DNA of 64,000 bases from Saturnia japonica (GCA_033032175.1 CM065325.1:7220930-7284929), one strand, 5' to 3'. Counted from the stretch's first letter, positions 48,801 to 61,924 are shown. Notes: generated by a model not told the origin, from the sequence alone. Made by a program: numbers and translations.

Positions 48801-49645
48801 CTCCCAAATAAAAAATAAAAAATAAATCTCCAGAATAATGTTTACTTGTTAATCTGACGTTACAAAGGTGCATCGCCTGGCGCGTATGCGCGTGGCAGAC
48901 ACGTGCGCGCGAGTTGCACCGTTCTTTTTTCCACGTTTCTGCACTCTCATGGCCGAATATCGTAGCTTTTCTATATTTAATCGACTATGAGGCCGTAAAT
49001 TGCTTCACTATTATAGCCAATAAATTGTGAGGGGATAAAAAATATATTCAATTTGAAACTATTTTTTTTTGTAGTATATTGTTTGTTAATATCACTATGT
49101 GTTAAGCATATTACATATTACAGTCTAAGAACCACGTTTACCGTCATGCCACCTGCAATACTACGTCATGACAAATCCGTCCTTTTATTTTTTCAATCTC
49201 CCATCTCAGATTTATATTATAATATGTTTTTAATAGTGATTCAAAAAGTGGTTTATTTGGACCTTAAAGTAATTATGTTTTTTATTTGCATATTATTCTA
49301 CGATATGAAGTTGAGAAAGTAATACCACCAAATGTCTCTAAATGTAAATATCACGAGCCTATGAAAAGAAGCTATGAAATAAAACAATACTATTGGTGGA
49401 TGTTTTCCTCATGAGCTATCTCGCACATTTCTGGTGGACACGCACCCTTAAATGTTACACATCTAAAACGTGTATCTAAGTTAGCATGAGTGCTCATACA
49501 CAACTCCAAAGGGATTTTTCATCACCTGCCACGACCGCCCTTTCTAGTGGCAACTCAAGCCTAGGTCTGTTCCTCCGGCAAGGACCTCTTGAGTCAGCAG
49601 CCGCTCACGCGATATAGTTACACTGTATTCACTAGCTATCGACAT
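48801..49645. other. Non-coding stretch with a CpG-rich patch
   Basis: 48865-48925 is rich in gcgc words (cctggcgcgtatgcgcgtgg). The 89-codon frame at 49053-49322 is hydrophobic, AT-driven and unsupported. Confidence 0.35.
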
Positions 49646-49683
49646 ACACACATCACACATGCACATCACACATGCACATCACT
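49646..49683. repeat. Short tandem repeat, 13-14 bp unit
   Basis: cacatcacacatg-type units occur about 2.5 times in a row. Confidence 0.7.
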
Positions 49684-49880
49684 CAGGTAGGTACATAGGT
49701 TCTGTAAGGGACCTTTTTTCTGTTTTTGGCTAGTTAGATATAGACCAAATCGCAAAATTACTAAAGCATATACGCATGTTTCTCCCTTTGTTTCAGAATG
49801 CAAAATTTTATATAAGTTAGTTACATCGAATTTTACGGATAGGGAAATAATCAGACTGCGGTTTATTTGCATGTAAGGCA

Positions 49881-50035
49881 ACAAACAGCCCAAGCCGAGG
49901 TTCGGCCACTTTTTGGCACCTCGTTTTCGCGGCCGAGTACTTTCCGCGCTCGCTCCCAAGCCCGGTGAAGCTGTCAAAGCATCTAATGGCTCCAGGACCC
50001 ATTAGGCTAACAGTATAGTCAGTTCGAAAAAAAAA
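49881..50035 (+). repeat. LINE-like 3' tail, family C, copy 2
   Basis: agcccaagccgaggttcggc, 'cactttttggcacctcgttt', aagcccggtgaagctgtcaa, aatggctccaggacccatta and 'tagtcagttcgaaaaaaaaa'. It is the best-preserved of the three copies and ends in an A-tract. The minus-strand frames of 61-103 codons over it are shadows. Confidence 0.65.
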
Positions 50036-50587
50036 TCATAATAATATTTTTTTGCTCGTACAGCAGAGTGGATGCGTGGCAACTTGGGTATCAGAGACTG
50101 TATAACTTTTTTTCGAATACTGATTAATTCACTATTTGGAAACATTTATTTCCGTATGAATATTATATTATTTAATAAGAGTACGTAATAAGGACCCTTG
50201 GATTTCGATAAAGGAAAGTAGGTACGTGAAGTACCTTAGTATAATTTAAAGCTAATATTAAAAATTATTTAATTGATAGGCATCACTTTGGATTGTACTA
50301 GTACATGAATAAGCGTTAGAAGTACAAAGAAAAAAAAAACTATCCCCACATGTAGTATTTTATGTACAAACCATGTTAGTAAGAGATAGCCAGACAATGG
50401 CAATCAGTTGATAATCCTGCAGCACACCTGCAGGATGGCACATGAACGGGTCAGCACAGGGCGAGGGTGCGTTGTCACGGTAACCGTCCACCGATAAACA
50501 TTTCCAAATTAACGAACTCTCTCAAGGGTTCGTTTAATAAAACTGAATCATTTAATCTGTACTTTCTATTTTAATATAATCTGTTAT
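50036..50587. other. Non-coding stretch
   Basis: 50420-50500 is GC-richer (cacctgcaggatggcac) with no recognised element. Confidence 0.35.
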
Positions 50588-50870
50588 AATATCTATGCTA
50601 CAATATTATATAGCTGAGATTGTTTGTTTAAACTCGCTAATCTTTGGAACTATCATTCAGAATTGAAAAACTATTTTTGCATTTTATAGCCTATTTATTT
50701 AGAAAGGTTATAGGCTACATAACTTCACGCTATGCCTCTAAGGAACAGAGCAGTAACCATGAACGTTAAGCAATCCGGCAAGCCACACGAATGCGTTGGC
50801 AGCGCCTTGGAGATTTGGCCAAATAAATTTAACACAAGCACAGCTAGGCATATAACAATATTGTATCAAG
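50588..50870 (-). repeat. 'actagctg'-type repeat, copy 5
   Basis: In reverse orientation it has acaatattatatagctgaga, 'ggaactatcattcagaattg', catttatagcctatttatt, 'ctacataacttcacgctatg' and aggaacagagcagtaaccat. It ends near cacagctagg, the complement of the family start. Confidence 0.7.
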
Positions 50871-53800
50871 TTTGAGTAGAATGTTTAAAATTTACAATAA
50901 AATGGAAATTCTCATGTATTAAATTTTCTATGTGGCATCTTATTTAACTCATAATTTCAACAATATCTTCAGGAGCGTTTGTATTTCAAGTGACTTGCAG
51001 TTTTGATCTTCGCTCTGCTTACAGAAAAACCCTCGTGATCTCTGAGCGCCGATTGATACTATATTCAAACGCCTTCAGGATAACAACCATACGATTGTGG
51101 AATGTGTTACTACATCGCGTCGCCGCGTCGTAATGAAGATGCTATAACCATCATTAACTTCACCGATATTTATGTAATATACTGTATACAAGAGACAGAC
51201 TGATAATGATTTATATTTATTTCATAACTAAGTATACTATGTGTATGCTTTTTACTGATAAAGTTTTTTTTAATGTATGTTGGTATGTATATTATGTTAT
51301 GGAGGTATGTTTTTTATTATTATTTAGTAGACTATTAATTATGAATATTTATCTGCTCTTTTTTAGTAAATTCTTCTATTTGTACTACCTACAATGATTA
51401 TTTATTCCACACTGCGTCTAACTAGCTGGAAGAAAATACCTTGTGGCTTGTGGCAGTTATTCAGCCACGATGGATTGTTTTCTCTCGCTGATCGCCATTG
51501 TTTGGGTTCAAAGACTATAGCTAATTTAGCGGTCGTTGAAGTTTAAGACTATTTTAAAAAAGTAGATCGATATGATAACTTTTAATAATACAAAAATATT
51601 ATACGACTAATATTTTCACTTCCACGTTCACATGTGGGAATGTGCTCATAATTTTCCCATTCGAAATGACAGTGGAGTAATGTACGATTCACATGTTTGC
51701 TCTCACACATTCCACCCTAACTCTGTCCGATAAACAATAGTTTGTCCAACAATGGTGAACGCGCGCATCTGTCACAACGCTGCCTGTGATTGGTTTACAG
51801 ACGCGGTGTCGCGTCGGCGGCGTGCGCGCACCCCACACTGATTTCCACGGTAATGTCCAAATCGATATCTGAAACTCGATATAACGGTAAAATGTAAGTG
51901 CTAGGGGGTATAAAATAATGCGATGGTATTTATTTTAGGGTAGGAATAATAATTATTGTTACCTACTTACATAAAACTTTATTATCATAGAGAAAATATT
52001 TGACACATCGATTTCCTAGGTTAAAGGCTGTAAAATTGTTGTTTATTGAAACATTTTGGAATAACTTGGCTTTAGTCTAATGACCGTATTATGTGAAGCT
52101 AACAACATCTTAAAAACAATATAATGGTTTATGGCAACGTCACCATAATATGTAGAGCTAGGAAATAAAATTAAGTTTTTTTGGATAAAATATAATATAG
52201 ATTATAGACAGAAATTGATAGCGTGAGATAGTTATCACGTTATTACTTCAGTTGTAGGCAAAACCTAGTGTTCAACTGAAAAATAAACACAGATTTTGCA
52301 TTCTTTGAAGGAGGTTTATACTCTATATATGATATTACATTTAATTTCAATTAATTAGTTAAATATAAAGAAACCAGGAAAGAAAACATTTATTTCACAT
52401 GTAAAAATACTGATATCAGAAATCTTTATACTTTTAATATAAGAGTAAAGAGCAGAAATCTCTACAGTGAAGATATTTGAAAAAAAAAAATTAATGCGGG
52501 GGGAATTAGAGTCGTAGGCAAAAAACATTTCGATAGTTTTTGAATGTTTTGTCTGGTTGTATTTCTGTACCGACAGACACCGATGTTTCAACGCAAATCA
52601 CGCAAAAACTACTCGACCGAATTGAATAAAATTTGGTATGATTGTAGTTCATAGTCTGAAGATACATTTAGCATGAATTTTTACACTTATGGGCATTTGT
52701 ATGAACTATAAATTGCCTTTAGGCTATGTACATATAAACAAGAATGTATATATAGGTAATTTTGTAATATGTTTAAATTATTTAGTGTAATAAAGTGAAA
52801 AGATACCAAATTATTTTATCTTTACATAATTTGCAAAAAATCAATAAATTGAAACGTGTTTTTATTTTGATTTTCCAGATGTATTCATGGATGGCGTTGT
52901 ACGGCTAACTTTAAATAACCATGCAATTGATTTGATATTTATTTTCACATTTAAGTATATTTTCTGTAAGCACTTATATTAATAGTTAAAGGCTGGGCCT
53001 TTATTATTATTTTTAAATGTTTTTAGATAGATTTCAACGTTATTTTAAATATCTATTCGATCTACATTTTCTATAATACATGTCGGTGTTTGGTGTTTAC
53101 GCTAGGAAGATTTATATAAAATTACACTAAAGAGACACTGTTATAGCACTGTTATTCATTGGATATTAACGGTTTATAAAAATAAAGTTATTGAATAAAA
53201 TTAGCTTTTCATACAAGATGAATTACATTTAAAATGATTTTAGTTGGGTATTTCCAAAGCTTATACCGGTCAAATACCGTAAGGTGAGATCGATGTGAGG
53301 GGAGGGTTTTATTTAGTTGCTATTTTTCATACATGAAATAAACCCCGCGAACGTTATAGCGGGCACAGCTAGTATAATATATAAAACAATTCAAAGAGAC
53401 GCATTAAATAAATGTTGCATGTAAATTTCGTCCATCGTTCTTTATAAATAATTGGGTTTACATCAATATTTTAACAATATTACACGTTACCCTTAAATAA
53501 AACCTCATTACATCCCCATAAAAGCGAATAACAAAAAGGAAACGGTTACAAAAGGTGTAACACTCTAGCGTGTCAACAACATACATCCTTCCGACCAGGA
53601 CCGGTGTTCTCACATGTCCTCATAATGTTCTCGATCGCCTTTTGTTTTTACTATTATGTAAACTAATATCACAGGTTTAAGTGTAGAGAAAAGTAAACAT
53701 ATCGACAATAAGTAGTTAAAGAAGTTTAAAAAAAATTGAAATTGGTTTTTCATGACATAGGTACTAATTTCTCTGTACCTACCAAAATAGTTTAAACATA

Positions 53801-54359
53801 CAATAATTTAAGATTAAAAATTTTGTATCTATGGTTTGACCGGCGGAGTATGGATTTGATGTCCACATATTCAAGCTCCGGTATGTACCAAGGATTTTTT
53901 CATCCATCGTAAAAAATCACTCTCATCTACAGATTTTCTATGTTAAAGATTGGAAATAGATTGAATAATACGATCCCAAAAAACCGAATACACTAATGTG
54001 GGTATTATCTTATTGATTTGTTTGTTATACGAGTTACATCCAGTTACAGTAAACGCAACCACAATTTAAAACGTTTACTATACATTAAATTACACTTTAA
54101 AGCTTAGATTTGGATTTGGTTCGATAACGATTTAGGTACGTGGTCCAGGTCCACTATACAGGCCGATAACACATACGAAAATGGTCTCGTATCCCTATCT
54201 CGATCCAACACAAGCGTATAACTATGCTTTTTATTTTTCGAATTGAGATCTCTACATATTAAATGTATGTTCTCATCATTTATTCATAACGCGCTTAAAG
54301 TAGAATGTAACTTAAAAAAAACTTGAATACTTGAAAACTGTTCTATTTCATAACCGAAT
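50871..54359. other. 3.5 kb stretch without a recognised gene
   Basis: 51735-51845 is CpG-rich (gcgtcggcggcgtgcgcgc) and may be regulatory. 51615-51710 has an imperfect inverted repeat (cacatgtgggaatgtg / cacattcca). 52595-52760 and 53260-53375 resemble interspersed-repeat pieces; the latter ends cgggcacagctagtataat, the complement of a common repeat start. The frames of 63-78 codons are AT-driven. Confidence 0.35.
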
Positions 54360-54384
54360 CATAATCTATATAAATAAATCTGTA

Positions 54385-54620
54385 ATTCTGTCTGTACCTA
54401 TTTTTATAGGACGCTGATCACAAATATGCCATTAAATTTCTTTTTTCTGTCTTAAGTTTTATGATTATATATCTTATCAATTTTCTACCGGTTTTGATGA
54501 AATTGTGTACACGGGAAGTAAATGTCCTTTCTCATTTGATAGGCTATATGAATTGTCAATAATAAGAGTAAAAATAAAATTACTTAACAAAAATAATTAC
54601 TGCATAATAAACACGGGTAT
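54385..54620 (+). repeat. Old interspersed-repeat copy
   Basis: ctgtaattctgtctgtacct, 'taccggttttgatgaaattg' and aggctatatgaattgtcaat, then cataataaacacgggtat, have the order of a lepidopteran repeat. It is diverged. Confidence 0.4.
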
Positions 54621-54724
54621 ATATATGTAAATATAAAATGCTAACTGAATATCTGCCGTGAGTTTTGACATTCGCGATTGTTTTATTATTCAATAAATGA
54701 ACGTGTGAACAAACAAGTGTTTAC

Positions 54725-54832
54725 GTACTGGCATGCCATGGGAAACTAACACTCTATCACGCTCTCATAATGTTAGAGAGCGTCAGTTAATTAGCAGCGG
54801 GTACCTGAATAAGTTCCCATGGTATGTCGATC
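54725..54832. repeat. Nested hairpin
   Basis: The outer arms gcatgccatgggaa (54731-54744) and ttcccatggtatgt pair imperfectly. An inner stem gctctc / gagagc with flanking taac/gtta lies between. It fits a small foldback element. Confidence 0.5.
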
Positions 54833-55292
54833 TTGTTCATTAAATTTCCTTTCATTCATTTTAATTTCATTTAATATCCTTGCCTCTAGTATTAGTTTTC
54901 AAAATAAGGGCTATAAAATCAAAAAAACGCCACCGTCCACTGTTGTAAAAATTTTCTTTCATAAGTATTTCTTTTAAATGGGACCAGTCAGTAATAATCA
55001 CTTTAATAATAAAATAACACCAAAATGAATAATATGCCGATATAATTTAGTCGTCCCGATATTATGGACATTGGACAGACAAACGTTTTGTTTCCTTTCA
55101 TTCTTCGACTAGAAATGCCACTGATGAAAACGTGTTGTAAAGAAAATTGCTTGTACTGAAAACGAAACTTTCAATCGTAATTTAAATCTATAATAATATA
55201 TCATATATTTTTCATATAGAAGCAAATCTTTTTACTTTCTTGTACGTTTATTTTTTTAGATACAGCAGAAATTAGAACGATTTATAATTTAA
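54833..55292. other. Non-coding stretch
   Basis: AT-rich, nothing recognised. Confidence 0.4.
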
Positions 55293-55320
55293 CACCATTT
55301 TTACCACTGTAAAAATGGTG
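55293..55320. repeat. Perfect 12 bp hairpin
   Basis: caccatttttac / gtaaaaatggtg with a cact loop. It is too short for a microRNA precursor. It may be a chance palindrome or the remains of a MITE. Confidence 0.7.
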
Positions 55321-55930
55321 AAAACCACCAAGAAACGGAAATCTATTACTGTGAATTATGTATTTACTTTGGCTTGATGACCCTTGTAATGGTTTTCCGT
55401 TATATCATAAAATGTGGGCATGAGGAAGTCTGGTGCGACTTTCGAAGTTTAATGTAATATTCATTTTTAATCACTATTTTCATAATTTTATTTGTAGTAA
55501 TAACTAAATACAAAATTAACGTATATCACACAGCTCTGGGTTTAAGGTCATTAAAATTTTGCACTGGATTTGGTCAAGTCACGCAGCCATTCGATAAGAA
55601 AAAAAAAATTGCAAATACTAGTTATTTATTGTAAGGGAGTGAAAATGTGTAAAATTGCTATAAGAAAAAAGCTTCTGTGGATAAAATGGAAATTTGTATG
55701 TTGATCCTTTATTAAAAATTAAGACTTTAAGAGTTTACAATAGGAAATACAAATTTGTATACAACTATTCAACTATTTTATTAAGCGGTAACCATTTTTT
55801 ATTTAATTTAGCGACATGGAATTTTGGTTGTATACAATATAATATATAATTATATCTACTATAGTAGTATATAAAAATTAAGCTAATACGTATGTGGTTT
55901 GACCGATCACTATGAGAGTTGGTAGATGTA

Positions 55931-56764
55931 AGGCTGAAATCTATAGAGCGTACTCAGACTATTCTCAGACTTATCTCAGCCTTAAGTTCTGAAATTAAAA
56001 TATAAAGTCGTAAGCTTAGCATTTGTTCAACTTTGCCTGAGTAAAGTTCAAGTCATCGAATTCGACAACTTACGGAGAACTTAGGTATTATACAAATAAA
56101 AAAATAGTATGGCATAATAGTGACGTAACAGTGATTTTATATACTTTTTAAATTATCTGTATTGCTTGATTCTTATTGGCTTATACTACATAGAAATTAC
56201 TGTTTCTATTACGTACTATGTTTGTACATGTTTTGTCATTTTTGCCGTTTGTAGTTTATTGTTTTATTCAACAAAACAATTTCAAGCGAATCAACGTTAC
56301 ACATACAAATTGCATTAGAAATTACAATGATCATATTCATATCCAAAGATTATATTTGCTTGTTGATTAGCGTAAAAAACGTTTTGTTATTGGTTTAATC
56401 TTCATTTTTTTAAATTTTATGTACGAATAAATTATCATCATTATCATCATATTTACTTTAAAGCAAGTTGAGTATGATACAATTACTGAATTTAAATTAT
56501 ATTTTAAATACCTTTTTAATTTCCTATACATAATTCTTGATAAATTTATTTGTATATATTTATTTGTATTATTTATTTGTTGAATTAATTTTACAGCCAT
56601 ATGCAATATCGAAACGTTAATTTACAGTTACCAGACTTTCCCTCGGTTATAGTTAAGGTTAACCTTAGCGTAACTCGACTATAAATTCGAATGCTAAGAT
56701 TGCGCTGAGTAAATACTTAGCGAAGTTTGAGCTAAGGCTGAGTACGCTCTATAGATTTCAGCCT
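55931..56764. mobile_element. Non-autonomous DNA transposon with perfect 27 bp TIRs
   Basis: The 27 bp at 55931-55957 (aggctgaaatctatagag...) recurs as its exact reverse complement at 56738-56764. Subterminal words (cttagc, ctcagccttaa / gctaaggctgag) also pair, so the true inverted repeats are longer and imperfect. The 834 bp interior is AT-rich and codes for nothing credible; the 79-codon minus frame at 56367-56606 is AT-driven. No clear target-site duplication was seen, so the superfamily is open. Perfect TIRs imply fairly recent activity. Confidence 0.8.
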
Positions 56765-57424
56765 GAGTGTTTTTTCATGGAGAAGGTTTTTAGGCTATCC
56801 CGGAACGCGATAGGTATTAGCGCTGTGGTCGAATTATTGCATGACTACTTGAAAAGGTAGATTAACTTCTCCGCAGGCACCTATAAATATAAATCAATCT
56901 ATACAACCTTTAATAAATACCAATTTTGAACAGACGAAGCATTCAGTTGTAAGCTAATATTATTTAAATAGCGCTATGTGAATAAACAATAATAATATAA
57001 CAAAGTTTTATGTATGTACGTAAAAAGCTCTTTTTAATTAAACTAAGTACCATGTAATCGATACATTAAGTATGTACTCATATTCCATTACACCGTCCGC
57101 CATAGTAGTAAGTGACACCGGTGGCATAGGATGCGCCAGCGCAGCGCTTCCGGCGCGTGCGTGAGTACGGCTTCTGGGTTCCGGCCGTGCGACTATTTTA
57201 GCAAATTTAATGTTCTTTGTAATATCATTCTTACGCAAGTAGCGATAAGGCAACTATTTGCAAAAAAATAAGAAATCATGCAAAATTAAACTATTCTTTG
57301 AGGATTTTTAAGCCGGACGTATAAAAAAGATTTAATGATTACCTAGAATGTATATGAAGTTGTTCCCTAGTAGGTAGGTAATAAACCAATAAGAAACGAC
57401 AATTTTTAACAAACAAAGACTAAC
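56765..57424. other. Non-coding stretch with a GC-rich patch
   Basis: 57090-57195 is strongly CpG-rich. A minus-strand frame (57038-57253, 71 codons) crosses it but lacks splice support. It could be a regulatory block or part of an unrecognised repeat. Confidence 0.35.
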
Positions 57425-57645
57425 TTCAATGGTTTTAAAGAGTTCCTTTGTGTATTTTCGAAGTTGAAGGCCCAATGCCAATGAAATTAAAATGGAACCA
57501 CTCTTGAGGTATCCCTATCCAACAAAAAGGAATAGTTAAAATCGGTTCATAAACAAAGAAGTTATGTCTGAACATCCATAGAAGAAAATATACTCGAATT
57601 CAGTAACCTTCCATCTTTTGTCGAAGTCAGTTAAAAAAAAGATAA
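57425..57645 (+). repeat. Dispersed repeat, family E, copy 2
   Basis: It matches the reverse complement of 35190-35360 in its first 130 bp and ends with 'tgtcgaagtcagttaaaaaa', a typical repeat tail. Confidence 0.6.
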
Positions 57646-58283
57646 AATATATTTTTTCAACAATACTGATTAGCTGGAAAATGCTCTATAGCATTAAGTA
57701 CACCACTTTACAAACTTATCATTCATTTAAAATTTCAAACTTTTATCTTAGTATACTCAGTTAATAGTAAATTAAAACAAAATATTTCAATGACAAATAG
57801 GGTATATTTAAAGAAAATTACAATTATTAATAACATGACAGCGGATAAAAGCGAAAAAATCTGAGTACTGACGCTCTGCGAAGAAAAACATCGCGATGAA
57901 AACAAACATGGTAGAGGAATATTTCCTAAAGCTCATCTATCAAAAACTATTATTATTAAAATAAGTAATGTTTAAAATGCGCACTGTGGGCGCTTCCTAT
58001 ATTGAATGAATAGTTTATCTATCTAATCTTATAATATATTGAGAATCTGTTGTTGAGCAGCGATATATATGTATAGCTACTAACACTGTAGATCAGGCCT
58101 TGATATTAAAACTAGCTTGTATCTATCACTGACTCCGTCGTCACTTATCAGATTGTAAATAAATGTTAACTTTTACTCAATAAAAAAGTTAGAAGTATAT
58201 GCATCATAAAGCCGCAAGCTTACTATCAGAGTAAAAGCATAACATCTTTACACTTCTATTCCTCGTAGAATACTGTCTAAACA
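57646..58283. other. AT-rich non-coding stretch
   Basis: Nothing recognised. Confidence 0.4.
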
Positions 58284-58363
58284 TTTTTTTTTTCTACAGA
58301 CTATACTGTTAGCCTTTGGAGCCCTGGAGCCTCGGACGGCTTTTACACCTTCACCGGACTTGC
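58284..58363 (-). repeat. LINE-like 3' tail, family C, copy 3
   Basis: A T-run, then ctacagactatactgttagc, 'ctttggagccctggagcctc' and ttcaccggacttgc, is the reverse complement of the last 80 bp of family C. Confidence 0.6.
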
Positions 58364-59179
58364 TGTCTAAACATGATTCAACATTGCTTTATATTGCAAT
58401 TCCTGTTTAATAAAACTATGCGCAGATGGCGTGTCCGACAACTTCGGCTACAATACAATTCAAACAGGATTCACCAACTAATTAAAAGTTGTTAGTATTT
58501 AATAAATTTGTATTAACCAAAAGAAGAGAGTAAAATATTTTCATAGATGTAAATAAGACACTCCTACGTACTTAAAAACAATGAATTGCAAAAACCACTT
58601 ATTATGAATTGTATGAAACATTGTGCTTGTATCAATTTGGTACATAGTAGGAAACAATAGCCTTGATTGTATGTATAATATTATGAGCACCCTCTGCGCC
58701 GTGTTAATTGAATATTCTGCAACTGATTCAATTACACGGAAAACGTTCGTTGGGCGAAATTCAACAGAGGTGATGAACTTTTACTCTATACATCAAACAT
58801 CTAAATGTAGACTTTAAATATCTTATTTGTAAGTAAATAAAAATTGCATGAATTTGAGAAAAAAAAGAACTTATTGAAAAAGTTGAATGGTCGTTAGTTC
58901 TACACGAAAATTGAGTCAGCCTCAATCGTGACCACCGTATAACTGGTGTAACATTCTCTATAATGGCATGCTTAAAGCTGTTGAGCTCCGGGATCAGCTA
59001 GTGCATATCCATTAATCAAGAGAGGTGGTAGGTTAGGTATCTGTCCTGACTTGACTGCGGCCACCATGCACTTGGTCGACAAAACGTCATGAGTATCATA
59101 AGGAATGGGTCAGTCAATTCAACATTATTGCATATAAGATTTGTAATCTTATTGTAGAGTACTTATAATTTTCGCTTGA
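58364..59179. other. Non-coding stretch
   Basis: 58910-59120 is GC-richer but unrecognised. The 64-codon frame (58623-58817) has no support. Confidence 0.35.
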
Positions 59180-59269
59180 AGCTGGGCGGCACAGTAGGCG
59201 GGGAGAGAGCGGATTGGGCGGCGCGCAAGGGCGGGCAGCTGCCTTATCCGCCCAACCAGAGCAGTATCG
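59180..59269 (+). promoter_or_regulatory. Candidate 5' exon with splice donor
   Basis: A GC-rich block (gctgggcggcacagtaggcg to aaccagagcagtatcg) ends in a consensus donor, ATCG|GTGAGT, at 59269/59270. DNA turns AT-rich immediately after it, as at an exon-intron edge. No ATG-initiated frame is apparent inside, so it would be a 5' untranslated exon. Its likely partner is the segment starting at 60226. Confidence 0.35.
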
Positions 59270-60225
59270 GTGAGTAACTCGAATTAAAATATATTTTTAT
59301 TAAACAAGTTTGTTATTTACATAATTTATATTTTCGGGTGTGGAAAACCGTCCTTATTTCGTAAATAAAAAATAACTTAACATTCCTTTAGAAGTTCCAT
59401 CAATGTTATCATGCAATAATTTTTGAATATATTACGATAATGAAATAAACCTTGACGGTTTTCAAGTTTATCTATTCGAAGAGTTACCACGAAGTCGAAA
59501 CTCGACAAACGTGCAATATATTACTTATCAACAGTAAATCGCTATAATTATAGAAACCGTAAGGTATCCAAAATATTATATCTTCAACAATATTTTAATT
59601 GAATTATTTATATTTTATTTAAATTATATAATTTAGCCAATATTTTAATTTTAATTGATCAAATTAAATAACAGTGAAATATAAATTTATAAGAAAATCT
59701 CAAAAAGTTATTTATCACATCAACATGTTGCGATTAATAAATAAAATCAAATTTCGAGGTGAAAATCGAACGAGTATTAACAAGGTAGCGCACTACGATG
59801 CGGGTTTTATCTTCTATTTATCAGAATTCACTGAACTTATGTAGCAAAGGTTAAAAAAACTTATAGTAGACACTTGTAGCACGTGCATGGGGGTACGTTC
59901 GAGACACTATTGGATCGTGCACAAAATACTTACAGGGATTGACTAATTTGTCGGTCTACAGGGGAGTGTGTTCAGCTATCTAAATTATAAAATCTACAGT
60001 AATTTCAAATAATGTATTTAATTTAATCATAATTTCATTGTCATGTTTAATTGTAAGAAATTGAGTCTATTCTTTATGATTCTAGGATTTCGAAATATTA
60101 TAATCAAAAGACATTAGAATTGTAAAATAATATTAAACAAAGGTACCGAATATTCTATTTTGTGTATTAGCACTGATGCAATGAAAAACTAAAATAATTT
60201 AAATAAAATATATTATAAATTTTAG

Positions 60226-60454
60226 GACACCTTGTATGAGGGTAATGGCGCGGCCCGTGGCACCGCACGCGCCAGGGTGCGCACCCTGGCTCAACCCGTC
60301 AGTCCTGTCCATTCCGCCCTACGGTGCGGACAACCGCGCACCCCTTTCAATCACCGAACTTACTCGCTCCACAAACTTTTACAACTCATCAAAAAGTCTC
60401 AAGTTTAAATTACTATACAATATCATTCAATTTTTGCATCGTTTTTATAATTAA
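60226..60454 (+). CDS. Candidate coding exon after the 59.2 kb donor
   Basis: An acceptor-like tattataaattttag is followed by GC-rich sequence. An ATG at 60236 opens a frame rich in P, A and R (MRVMARPVAPHAPGCAPWLN...), GC-rich to about codon 45, then AT-rich to a stop at 60454. Joined to the donor at 59269 the intron would be 956 nt. Another frame from 60226 is also open for 60 codons, so the frame is uncertain. A short stretch 60488-60521 (GVADSAVDQSK) bounded by AG and AAAG|GTGAGT may be a further exon. The protein is not recognised. Confidence 0.3.
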
Positions 60455-60487
60455 AAATATTCTTCTATGTTTCCTGTGTGTTTTGAG

Positions 60488-60521
60488 GGGTGTCGCTGAT
60501 TCAGCAGTGGACCAGTCAAAG
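60488..60521 (+). other. Candidate 34 nt micro-exon
   Basis: It is preceded by a pyrimidine-rich tract ending tgtgttttgag and followed by a perfect AAAG|GTGAGT donor. The frame that runs through it (LLCFLCVLRGVADSAVDQSK) also reads like the end of a signal peptide, so the exon may start earlier. Confidence 0.3.
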
Positions 60522-60524
60522 GTG

Positions 60525-61920
60525 AGTCATTTTGTCCTTTCGCCATAGTAACACCCTAAATTCACCTGCGTTGCTGCGTTAGTGATTGCGAATACACGCA
60601 ACTTTCAGATTGTTCCACATTTTACAAAAGGGTGGATACAACGAAAGTATATTAATTATGGCAAAAAAAAATCAAATTATATAGTAGGTTGCTGTTACTT
60701 ATATACCTATAATTTTCATGAAATATCACAAATATTTGGTATATTAGCTGAATAGTTCAATGGTTAATAAGTTTACCTTAATTTGTAAAAAAATTACCTA
60801 AATTCCTACAACCTAAATAAGTTTAATACAATCCTTTTATATACGTAAGATTTCCCTTCATCGTCAATGTTTTTTGCAATAATCATACTTATATTTGCTA
60901 TATTTTATAGTCTGTTTTAATTAAATACGTAGTAATTTAATTTAGTTGTGTACTAGTAACTGATTGTATAGTTCCTTTGATATTTGTTTCCAATTGACAT
61001 ACAAGTTTTTATAATGCCAGTCAAGATAAAGAATCCGACATTAACCCTATATAAAATATACGTAAAATTGGCATATATCACATATATTCCATCCCCGGGA
61101 GCAGAGTTATTAAGCGTATTGTGCTGAGTACGATTAATAGAATTACAATAAAGTTTATATCCTATTAGGACAAGTTTTCCACCTACTCGCGTGGCTAGTT
61201 ACTACCCGTTTTTATGCCGAAGATATGTCAATTAGTTTTCGATTGATACACTTCAAAGTCAGTTTTCTTTTTAGACCAGTTTTGGTGAAACTATTGCACG
61301 TATGAATTTTTTCTGGCTCCTTATCGATCTTTTATGGCGAATTGTGTCCTGATTTTACATCTATATTGAAAAAATAAAAAAGTGACATTTCAAAAATTGA
61401 TAAATTTATTTTTAACAAAAATGGAATAAAGTCGTATTGGTGGCGGATGCACAGTATAATCTAATAAAATTATCTCAATTTTGAAACATTACATCGATTG
61501 AAGTGGCAATTATAGAGTAAAAATAAAAATCTAATTAATAAAAGTTACTATTACTATTAAATTTTATACAATAAAATGTATTTTATACAAGTATTTCATA
61601 CATTTTTAAGTCAACTGAATTTTTTAATAACAATTGATTTTTTACGGGTTACTAAGAAATAATTTTAATTCTTAGTAAGAACTAAGAATCTGTCGGTAAG
61701 GTAGAGGTTGTGACAAATATATAAATAAAATAATCTAAATTATTAAAAAGGATGGAAGAAACCCAATTGCAACAAAAAGATTTGACTAAAAAAAATTTTC
61801 TATGTTTGCTTTTTATTTAGTTCTCAGGCGTCGTACTTAAATATTATATAGTCTATATCAGTCACACAATTAATACGAATCTATCTACACCTCCTATTAT
61901 AAAATACATCAAGCTGTTTA
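60525..61920. other. AT-rich non-coding stretch
   Basis: No gene or clear repeat. If the exons at 59-60.5 kb are real, this is the start of the next intron. Confidence 0.4.
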
Positions 61921-61924
61921 GACT

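Noticed and set aside
57038..57253. Minus-strand frame crossing a CpG-rich patch
   Set aside because: Protein-like in part, but ends are AT-driven and no acceptor or donor supports it; kept only as a GC-rich patch.
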